Below, in pieces: positions 31,164 through 36,953 of a DNA stretch of 36,953 bases; positions within the stretch are counted from its first letter, which is position 1; each line of letters begins with the position of its first letter. A model generated the notes under the pieces. The model did not search any database. It had not been told where the DNA came from and saw only the letters and a list, made by a program, of their open reading frames with translations. A program made the position numbers and the translations under genes. Location of the stretch: contig JAFVGK010000052.1 in NCBI GenBank assembly GCA_017475035.1, positions 1 through 36,953 of the forward strand, in the 5' to 3' direction. The stretch comes from Blautia sp. Its GTDB lineage: Bacteria > Bacillota > Clostridia > Lachnospirales > Lachnospiraceae.

Positions 31164-32936
31164 ATGGGAGATTCTCTTAAGACCAGATGGGGAAAAACAA
31201 TAGATCCGGAGCATGTTCTCGAAGAATATCCGAGACCTGGAATGAAAAGAAACAGCTACATCTGCCTGAACGGTTTCTGGGATTATGCCATCACAAAATC
31301 GAAGGAATTTCCGGAGGAATATGAAGGCAGGATTCTGGTCCCGTTTTCTCCGGAAGCTTCGCTTTCCGGCGTAAACAAAATCCTTCGTCCCGATCAGTTT
31401 CTTCATTACAGAAGAACGTTTACTGTAGACAGCATGGAGAGCGGGCACCGGCTGATTCTCCATTTCGGGGCGGTAGACCACAGCTGTGAAGTGTACCTCA
31501 ACGGGTGTAAGATCGGAGAACATTCCGGCGGTTACTGGCATTTTTCTTTTGACATTACCGCCTTTGTGCAGACAGGAGACAACCTGCTGCAACTGGTTGT
31601 CCGGGATGTAACGGACAAATCCTACCATTCACGGGGAAAGCAGTCTCTCGAGCGTGGCGGCATGTGGTATACGCCGCAGAGCGGAATCTGGCAGACTGTC
31701 TGGATGGAATTTGTGCCGGACCGGTACATCACAGAGCTGATACTGAATCCGGATTCGGACATGGAATGCCTCCAGATCCAGGTGATGATGAACGGACGCG
31801 AGCGGATGCCTGTAAATATAACAGTACGCCTGAAGGACGAAGTGATTCTCGAGGCGGATGGAATGACCGGCGACACCTGCAGGCTGCAGCTTCCGTCATG
31901 TAAGCTCTGGACACCGGAAGAACCGATCCTGTATGACCTTATTGTCAGGACAGACGAGGATGAGGTGATTTCCTACTTTGCAATGAGAAAGATCTCTCTC
32001 GAAAAGGACACAAAGGGGATTTTCAGGATGTTCCTGAACAACAGGCCATATTACCAGAACGGCGTGCTTGATCAGGGATATTATCCTGACGGTTTGTATA
32101 CCGCTCCTTCCGACGAAGCCATGGTAAATGACATCCTTCAGATGAAAGCGCTTGGGTTCAATATGCTTCGGAAGCATGTCAAGATCGAGCCGGATCGATG
32201 GTATTATCACTGTGACCGTCTCGGGATGTTAGTCTGGCAGGATATGATCAACGGCGGGGATTGGTTCAGGGGACGGCTTGAAACGCAAGCGAACCTTCTG
32301 AAACAGTTAGCCGGAAAAACCCCTCGTGACGCAAACCTCAGAACCTTTTTGCGGGATAACGAAAAGGGCCGGAAAGAGTTTATCCGGGAAGTCGGACAGA
32401 CCATACGGCAGCTGTACAACTTTCCGTCCATCGTCCTGTGGGTTCCGTTCAACGAGGGCTGGGGACAGTTTGAGGCTATAAAGACAACGGAGCTGATCAG
32501 AAAAATGGATCCATCCCGGCTGGTGGACCAGGCAAGCGGCTGGTATGACATGGGTGGGGGAGATGTCTCCAGCATTCACAATTATTTCGTGCCGTTGATC
32601 ATCATCCCGCAGCCCACCAGATGTGTCGCCGTATCGGAATTCGGAGGTTATTCCTGGCATATAGTCGATCACAGCTGGACCGAAAATGAATTCGGATACA
32701 GAAAGTATCACTCCAGAGAAGAACTGACAGAAGCGTTCGTGAATCTCTGGAAGAAGGACGTTATCCCGAATATAAAGAACGGGTTAAGCGCCACCGTCTT
32801 TACAGAACTATCCGATGTTGAGGACGAAACAAATGGTCTGCTGACATATGACAGGGAAATCATCAAAATCAATGCCGAAAAGATCATACAGGCCAACAGA
32901 CAGCTCGCTGATGCTTTTGATGCGGCAGTAAAATAA
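31164..32936 (+). CDS. GH2 family glycoside hydrolase
   Basis: A 590-residue cytoplasmic retaining glycosidase. The sugar-binding jelly roll (about 25-195) shows HYRRTF, HFGAVDHSCEVYLNG and GMWYTPQSGIWQTVWME. An Ig-like domain follows (about 200-280). The TIM barrel has the acid/base Glu near 431 (WVPFNEGWGQ) and the nucleophile Glu near 492 (VAVSEFGGYSW). Beta-galactosidase, beta-glucuronidase or a related exo-activity is possible. There is no signal peptide. ATG 31164 follows AAAGGAG. The in-frame extension to 31077 lacks a ribosome site. It shares its upstream region with the HipA-like gene and ends at a strong terminator. Confidence 0.92.
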   Translation: MGDSLKTRWGKTIDPEHVLEEYPRPGMKRNSYICLNGFWDYAITKSKEFPEEYEGRILVPFSPEASLSGVNKILRPDQFLHYRRTFTVDSMESGHRLILHFGAVDHSCEVYLNGCKIGEHSGGYWHFSFDITAFVQTGDNLLQLVVRDVTDKSYHSRGKQSLERGGMWYTPQSGIWQTVWMEFVPDRYITELILNPDSDMECLQIQVMMNGRERMPVNITVRLKDEVILEADGMTGDTCRLQLPSCKLWTPEEPILYDLIVRTDEDEVISYFAMRKISLEKDTKGIFRMFLNNRPYYQNGVLDQGYYPDGLYTAPSDEAMVNDILQMKALGFNMLRKHVKIEPDRWYYHCDRLGMLVWQDMINGGDWFRGRLETQANLLKQLAGKTPRDANLRTFLRDNEKGRKEFIREVGQTIRQLYNFPSIVLWVPFNEGWGQFEAIKTTELIRKMDPSRLVDQASGWYDMGGGDVSSIHNYFVPLIIIPQPTRCVAVSEFGGYSWHIVDHSWTENEFGYRKYHSREELTEAFVNLWKKDVIPNIKNGLSATVFTELSDVEDETNGLLTYDREIIKINAEKIIQANRQLADAFDAAVK

Positions 32937-32940
32937 GCAG

Positions 32941-32980
32941 CGCAGTTTTCTACGTTGATGTAATGCTTTCGGATGACTAT
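32941..32980 (-). repeat. Degenerate leader-element remnant, copy G
   Basis: Read on the minus strand this stretch gives AGTCATCCG, GCATTACATCAACGTAG and AAAACTGCG. It lines up with the AGTCATCCG...ATTGAGTCA-CGTAC-AAAACTTTG part of copy B but lacks the ribosome site. It lies in the convergent gap after the GH2 gene and precedes no gene, which suggests that the element moves or decays independently of genes. Confidence 0.4.
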
Positions 32981-33034
32981 TTATACAGCAGATCCGGATT
33001 CCCTTGTCGTTGAAGGCGGTGCTGTAGAATAAGG

Positions 33035-33092
33035 AAAGAGGCTGTGAAGAAAAGGGATGAATAATCCCGGACTTCACAGCCTTTTTCTTTTT
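33035..33092. terminator. Bidirectional terminator between GH2 and surface-protein genes
   Basis: AGGCTGTGAAG (33039-33049) pairs with CTTCACAGCCT (33072-33082), with an inner GGGAT/ATCCC pair. TTTTTCTTTTT follows on one side and an A-rich run lies on the other. It serves both converging genes. Confidence 0.88.
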
Positions 33093-33133
33093 CCAAGGTA
33101 ATCCTTTTTATTCTATCATAAAAAATAAAATCA

Positions 33134-35332
33134 TTAGTGCTTACGGTAGTACATGGCAAATAATACTGCAGCTGTCAGGACAAGGACTGAGGCACCTGTT
33201 AACAACCAGACAGTTCTGCCAAGTTCATTCAATGCAGTAAATCCATCTTCTGTTCTGTCAGACGAAAAACCCTCTTCACTGCCGAAAGGATCCGGATGAT
33301 CGAAGCCGCTGTTGTCGTTTTTCTGTGGTTGAGTTTCCATCTCACTGTCAGGCGGAGTCGGTCGTTCCGAATCAGATGCTCCCTCCTGAGCAGGAAATGA
33401 TCCACTTTCAATGCTTTCTCCATCTCCCGACTGCCTATCACCCATTCTACCTGGCTGCATACCGCTCATTCCACCCGGCTGCATACCTCCCATTCCATCT
33501 GGCTGCATACCTCCCATCCAGTCTGGCTGCATACCTCCCTGGTTTCCGGAGCTTCCCACTGCCATGGCGATTGATTCCAATGTCAGTTCGACGCTGTTTT
33601 CACCATAAACTACGGTATAAGTCTCACCGACAGTCAGATCAGGTGAACTGAAGGCTATGGAGGAATAGCTGCATGCAGGCGTATATGAGAGGACTTCCTC
33701 ATCGGCACTATTCGTGATCCGGAATAACGTTCCCGCCTGCACGGCAGAATCAAGATTATACAGTACTGCACACTGCGTACTGCCAGAACTGAATTCCTCC
33801 GCCATACCGGAGGCTCCGAAAGCCAGAATCGTACCGCCTGTGACGATACATTCTCCGCCGCTTTCACTGCCGTAGTCGATGGCACAATTATTGTTGTCAC
33901 CGGGCAGACTGATAAGGATCGTTCCACCATCTATATAGATACTCCCGTTGGAATCAAGCCCGTCAGCGTCCCGTCCGGTCTCGTTGATAATCGTCAAAGC
34001 GCCGCCGCTGATCCGGATATATGTCTCTTCCTGATCAGAAGAACTGCCGTCCTCCGTCTGTCCTGTTTTGGACATTTGAGGCATATCACCGGAGGGCATT
34101 GCCGGCATTCCGTCGGACATTGAAGACTTCTCTACGAATCCTGATGCTGCTTCTCCGGTCACCGATGGCTTTTCTCCGAACTCTGATGCTGCTTCTCCGG
34201 TCTCTGATGGCTTTTCTCCAAACTCTGATGTTCCTTCTCCGGTCTCTGATGGCTTTTCTCCAAACTCTGATGTTCCTTCTCCGGTCACTGATGGCTTTTC
34301 TCCAAACTCTGATGTTCCTTCTCCGGTCACCGATGGCTTTTCTCCATCAGAGAAGTCCGGCCAGCCGGATATCCCATTTGCTTCATCGCCGCTGCCAAAG
34401 CCTCCCGGGTTTCCGGGAAAAGCTCCGCCTCCCATGCCGCCTCCGAAGTCCATGGAAGAGTTGCCGCCGTTGGCGTTGAGACCGTCATCGCTGGGGTAAA
34501 TCGTAATGTCGCCTCCGGCGATATCTATGGTAATTGCTTCAAGACCTTCATAGCAGGATGCGATGAGGATCGTACCACTTTCAATATAAAGCTCATCATC
34601 GCTGTGTACGGCATCGTCTCCCGCGTCTATGGTCAATGATGCCTCCGCAAAACGGAAACTGTCATTCACGTGGATACCGTCCTGCGGCGCGGAAATCGTG
34701 ATGTTTCCTCCGGTTATAACAAGAGAATCATTCACGTCGAAGCCATGCTGATACCCCGCCGTGACCGTCAGGCTTCCGCTTCCGTTGACAGTCAGATCGT
34801 CGTGTGAGAAGATCGTCCCGCCGGTATTGTCAGACAGCGCCTCCTCCGAGTAGCTGCTCCCGCTTGTAAACGCATTCTCTGTGCCTTCTGCCAAAGTCAG
34901 GAATACTTTATCAGCCTGATCGATCTGCAGACAGGCATCATCAGAGCAATTGACCGTCACGCCGTTTAAGCGTATCCAGATCTTGGAGGAATCATAGGCA
35001 TCCACTATAATGCTCCCATCCTCCAGTGTGCCCGAGAGCACGTACCATCCGCCGTTTGAGATCACAAGATCACCATCCAGGAAGTACGCGCCGTTACCAT
35101 CGATTTTTCCCTCGGAGCCATCGAGGGTGATATAGGTCGTGTATGCGTTATCAGCCCAGTCTCCGTCCAGGTCATTTGCCGTGAAATACGCACTGCCGCT
35201 GTACGACTCCGCGTCTTCGTCGGCAATGACCGTGATTCCCAGTTTTTCACCGTTCATAAATGCCACGGTCAGGACAAGCGTCAGCACGAGCACGACAATA
35301 CAGATTCTGTCTATATTTCTGTGTGTAGACAC
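33134..35332 (-). CDS. Surface beta-helix carbohydrate-binding protein (Cthe_2159/DUF4353 type) with repeat linker and C-terminal anchor
   Basis: A 732-residue protein. An N-terminal membrane or signal segment (about 6-26) leads to a right-handed beta-helix region (about 45-290 and 435-590), rich in DDALHSDDELYIESG-like turns: GGTIFSHDDLTVNGSG, DGIHVNDSF, DDGLNANGG. Between them lies a linker with about five 14-residue repeats of the form EKPSVTGEGTSEFG. After the helix come four GGMQPDGM-type repeats, an acidic Pro/Gln-rich stretch and a final membrane helix with RKH. The Clostridium thermocellum relative binds acidic polysaccharide. The protein probably spans the wall. GTG 35332 is used; an upstream TTG overlaps the SD. 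It is third in an operon with DUF4956 and VTC genes. Confidence 0.85.
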   Translation of the reverse strand: MSTHRNIDRICIVVLVLTLVLTVAFMNGEKLGITVIADEDAESYSGSAYFTANDLDGDWADNAYTTYITLDGSEGKIDGNGAYFLDGDLVISNGGWYVLSGTLEDGSIIVDAYDSSKIWIRLNGVTVNCSDDACLQIDQADKVFLTLAEGTENAFTSGSSYSEEALSDNTGGTIFSHDDLTVNGSGSLTVTAGYQHGFDVNDSLVITGGNITISAPQDGIHVNDSFRFAEASLTIDAGDDAVHSDDELYIESGTILIASCYEGLEAITIDIAGGDITIYPSDDGLNANGGNSSMDFGGGMGGGAFPGNPGGFGSGDEANGISGWPDFSDGEKPSVTGEGTSEFGEKPSVTGEGTSEFGEKPSETGEGTSEFGEKPSETGEAASEFGEKPSVTGEAASGFVEKSSMSDGMPAMPSGDMPQMSKTGQTEDGSSSDQEETYIRISGGALTIINETGRDADGLDSNGSIYIDGGTILISLPGDNNNCAIDYGSESGGECIVTGGTILAFGASGMAEEFSSGSTQCAVLYNLDSAVQAGTLFRITNSADEEVLSYTPACSYSSIAFSSPDLTVGETYTVVYGENSVELTLESIAMAVGSSGNQGGMQPDWMGGMQPDGMGGMQPGGMSGMQPGRMGDRQSGDGESIESGSFPAQEGASDSERPTPPDSEMETQPQKNDNSGFDHPDPFGSEEGFSSDRTEDGFTALNELGRTVWLLTGASVLVLTAAVLFAMYYRKH
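34152..34346. repeat. 42-bp in-gene tandem repeat (14-residue units)
   Basis: Units begin at 34152, 34194, 34236, 34278 and 34320 (the last partial), each starting TCTCCGGTC. Units 2 and 3 are identical and unit 4 differs by a few bases. A degenerate unit precedes at about 34110-34151. The repeat keeps frame, so copy-number change would only lengthen or shorten the linker of the surface protein. Confidence 0.9.
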
Positions 35333-35340
35333 GTAATCTC

Positions 35341-35483
35341 CTCCTCCCAAAACGAAGTTTTGTATTCAAAGACAAAATCATTCTCCTCTCAAAACGAAGT
35401 TCTGTATGTTGACTCAATGATCACAGATGACTGTTTTGCAGCCACGCCCGCAAAGAACGCAGCCGTGGGCAAAATATGTCTCC
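35341..35483 (-). repeat. Dispersed leader element, copy C (full type 1 plus a second tandem SD unit)
   Basis: The main 101-nt unit (35483-35383) begins one base after the DUF4956 stop codon. It aligns to copy B without gaps, with about 13 differences counted by hand, nearly all transitions. In the big hairpin TTTTGC/GCAAAA and CACG/CGTG are unchanged, while CTGC/GCAG becomes CTGC/GCGG, keeping the pair as U-G. A second CAAAACGAAGTTTTG plus GGAGGAG unit (35362-35341) follows and supplies the site for GTG 35332. The first unit ends in GAGAGGAG before an ATG that opens a short frame of about 44 codons. Confidence 0.8.
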
Positions 35484-36155
35484 TTATCCCATGTAATCTC
35501 CGTTGTAGCTCACCAGTACCGCGTTCTGCACTCCCGGCATATCTGCCAGGGCGTTGATGAAGTCAGTGTTGTCGTCTTTCAGGCGCACTTCCATGTTCAG
35601 CTCCACGCTGCCCTTACGTGCGGTCTTGCTCTTTACGATGCACTTCTTCGTATTCTGAGCCAGAAACTCCGCTGCGGCCTTTTCACTCTCGTTCCCCTCG
35701 CAGGAGAGGACAACGATATACGGGTTGGAGCTTTCCTTTCTATTGGCAAACACAAGCAGGATAATACCGATCATCACGCTGCCGAATACAGCCAGAGGGA
35801 TCATTCCCGCCGCCAGTACGATACCGACAGCAATGGACCAGAAGAGGAAAGCGATGTCCATCGGTTCCTTAATCGCGGTTCGGAAACGGACGATGGACAA
35901 AGCACCGACCATGCCGAGGGAGAGAACGACGTTGCTCGTTACAGCCAGAATGACAAGGGTCGTGATCATCGTCAGGGCGATCAACGTAACGCCGAAGGAA
36001 GAGGAGTACATCACACCGGCATATGTCTTCTTGTAAATGAAGAAAATGAACAGACCTACGCCAAAGGCCAATGTCAGGGCAAGCGCCATATCCAGAAGGC
36101 TGACGCTGGTTACGTTTTCAAGAAAGCTGGATTTAAAAATATCTGAGAATGACAT
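35484..36155 (-). CDS. DUF4956 membrane protein
   Basis: A 223-residue protein with four membrane helices (about 22-41, 50-70, 74-94 and 105-132) followed by a soluble alpha/beta domain of about 85 residues. The motif LSLGMVGALSIVRFRTAIKEPMDIAFLFW is the conserved core of DUF4956. These proteins regularly neighbour VTC-domain and CotH or carbohydrate-binding genes in Firmicutes and Actinobacteria. A role in handling polyphosphate or surface assembly is a guess. GGGAGGAG precedes ATG 36155. It is 23 bp after the VTC gene. Confidence 0.9.
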   Translation of the reverse strand: MSFSDIFKSSFLENVTSVSLLDMALALTLAFGVGLFIFFIYKKTYAGVMYSSSFGVTLIALTMITTLVILAVTSNVVLSLGMVGALSIVRFRTAIKEPMDIAFLFWSIAVGIVLAAGMIPLAVFGSVMIGIILLVFANRKESSNPYIVVLSCEGNESEKAAAEFLAQNTKKCIVKSKTARKGSVELNMEVRLKDDNTDFINALADMPGVQNAVLVSYNGDYMG

Positions 36156-36178
36156 AGTATAATCTCCTCCCTTTTATA

Positions 36179-36856
36179 TCAGCCGTACACACGGCATTGT
36201 GCATATTTGGAAAATGAACCGACACGTCGGTTCGGTATGGAGACCGCATCCCGGATGATGGCAGGGAGGAATTCGTCCCATTTGACCTCCAAAAGAAGCG
36301 GTGCGTCTCCGGCGGGGATGGTAATCGCCTCCGGATCCAGAAAGTCCGTGCCGTTCAGACCCGTACGGATATCGTAATCCAGCGTAACCCGCACGTTTCC
36401 GGGGCGGAAGACAAATGGCTCTCTGGTGTAGTCCACAATGGTTTTGGGACGCATTCCCTGACAACGCATCTTGCAGTACAGTTCCTGTACCAACGGACGA
36501 TCAGAGCCAAGCATCCAATCCAGCTCACCGTCCACGATCTTCTGCGCTTCCTCCGCGGTCAGACCGGCAGAATACTTAGTCCCAAGTCCGTTCCGTTTGC
36601 TTTTCTTCTCCAGATGGATCACGGAAGGATCACAGTTATATAAACGGATCCTGAACTTCTCACGCATATTGACGCCGTCGATCTTCTCACGCAATGCCTT
36701 ATCGTCGAGGTTGTCGAAGTACAGGCTGCGGATCTGATATTTCCCGTCTGTTGCATGCGGATCGCTCTCCATGACAGCCCGAAGCCGTTGGCGCAGTATC
36801 AGCAGATCTCCGATATTCAGAACATGTTTCCATTCGTGTCTGTATTGCGGAGCCAT
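36179..36856 (-). CDS. VTC-domain (polyphosphate polymerase-like, TTM fold) protein
   Basis: A 225-residue cytoplasmic protein. The triphosphate-tunnel fold is suggested by YRHEWKHVLN at the start, YQIRSLYFDN, KFRIRLYN, IHLEKKSKRNG, LDYDIRTG and LLLEVKWDEFLP. These place several Lys/Arg and Glu residues in the tunnel positions used by yeast Vtc4 for polyphosphate synthesis. It probably makes or binds polyphosphate, but activity is not shown for this bacterial subgroup. It is first in the operon with DUF4956 and the surface protein. The ribosome site GGGAGG (36869-36864) lies in the 3' arm of a 12-bp hairpin just before ATG 36856. Confidence 0.88.
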   Translation of the reverse strand: MAPQYRHEWKHVLNIGDLLILRQRLRAVMESDPHATDGKYQIRSLYFDNLDDKALREKIDGVNMREKFRIRLYNCDPSVIHLEKKSKRNGLGTKYSAGLTAEEAQKIVDGELDWMLGSDRPLVQELYCKMRCQGMRPKTIVDYTREPFVFRPGNVRVTLDYDIRTGLNGTDFLDPEAITIPAGDAPLLLEVKWDEFLPAIIRDAVSIPNRRVGSFSKYAQCRVYG

Positions 36857-36900
36857 AAAAAAACCTCCCTTACATTTGATAAGCTCATTGTAAGGGAGGT
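36857..36900 (-). promoter_or_regulatory. Terminator-like hairpin that buries the VTC gene's ribosome site
   Basis: In mRNA sense ACCTCCCTTACA (36900-36889) pairs perfectly with TGTAAGGGAGGT (36874-36863) around a 14-nt loop. Six to seven U residues and then AUG 36856 follow. GGGAGG is the only Shine-Dalgarno sequence and is fully paired. The shape is that of an intrinsic terminator or translational switch directly on the start codon. Confidence 0.85.
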
Positions 36901-36914
36901 AGATTGAAACTACA

Positions 36915-36953
36915 TTGAAGATTTTTAATTTTGAAGATTTTTAATTTTGAAGA
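36915..36953. repeat. 16-bp AT-rich tandem repeat at the window edge
   Basis: TTGAAGATTTTTAATT starts at 36915 and 36931, and a third partial copy starts at 36947 where the window ends. It lies upstream of the VTC-operon hairpin and may be part of its leader or promoter region. Confidence 0.7.

Noticed and set aside
36863-36953. CRISPR-like interpretation of the repeats at the window end
   Set aside because: The 16-bp units are directly adjacent without spacers and there is no cas gene, so it is a simple tandem repeat.

Overview
The window looks like chromosomal DNA from an anaerobic, gut- or rumen-type Firmicute, most likely Clostridia and perhaps Lachnospiraceae. The reasons are GC near 50 %, strong GGAGG ribosome sites, many U-tailed hairpin terminators, and a gene set typical of that group: a TRAP hexuronate cluster, a GlpA-like/FAD/DUF1667 trio, LuxS, a YugP-type protein and a VTC/DUF4956/carbohydrate-binding locus. 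The assignment is by family resemblance only. No rRNA, tRNA, CRISPR array, phage or transposase gene was seen.

Region 1 (344-12516, + strand) is a sugar-acid catabolic block. It opens with a tight five-gene operon: a GlpA-like FAD oxidoreductase with a C-terminal [2Fe-2S] domain, a second FAD/NAD oxidoreductase, a DUF1667 protein, a membrane-anchored NERD-like protein without recognisable catalytic residues, and a FadR-type GntR regulator. Next come a TRAP transporter (DctP, DctQ, DctM), a zinc alcohol dehydrogenase, mannonate dehydratase (UxuA) and a fructuronate reductase-type enzyme (UxuB). A textbook promoter before dctP carries a 26-bp palindrome across its spacer and -10 box, the likely operator of the GntR protein. 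The expected route is uptake of a hexuronate or aldonate and conversion through fructuronate and mannonate to 2-keto-3-deoxygluconate. The KDG kinase and aldolase are not in the window.

Region 2 (12662-21325, - strand) is an oligosaccharide or peptide ABC importer of the Opp/Dpp family (binding protein, two permeases, two ATPases) followed by a GH3 beta-glucosidase. It probably takes up and cleaves beta-glucosides.

Region 3 (21860-32936) is mixed: a YugP-family membrane protein that has lost its HExxH zinc site, a secreted Fn3-like protein, a secreted alpha/beta-hydrolase, a YdcF-family membrane protein, an operon of a PreA-like iron-sulfur flavoprotein with luxS, a lone HipA-like kinase and a GH2 glycosidase.

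Region 4 (33134-36856, - strand) is the VTC-domain, DUF4956 and beta-helix carbohydrate-binding surface-protein locus, a recurrent Firmicute neighbourhood of poorly known function. Its first gene has its ribosome site buried in a terminator-like hairpin.

The most striking non-coding signal is a dispersed leader element found seven times, six of them directly before the start codon of unrelated genes. Each of these six supplies the Shine-Dalgarno sequence, preceded by a small CAAAA-loop-TTTTG hairpin (degenerate in some copies) and a GAGTCA-type motif. Two copies are 101 nt long, about 87 % identical and have a large shared hairpin. Two others share a different 8-bp hairpin with a compensatory base-pair change. 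A 167-bp near-palindrome at 8351-8517 ends in the same GAGTCA motif.
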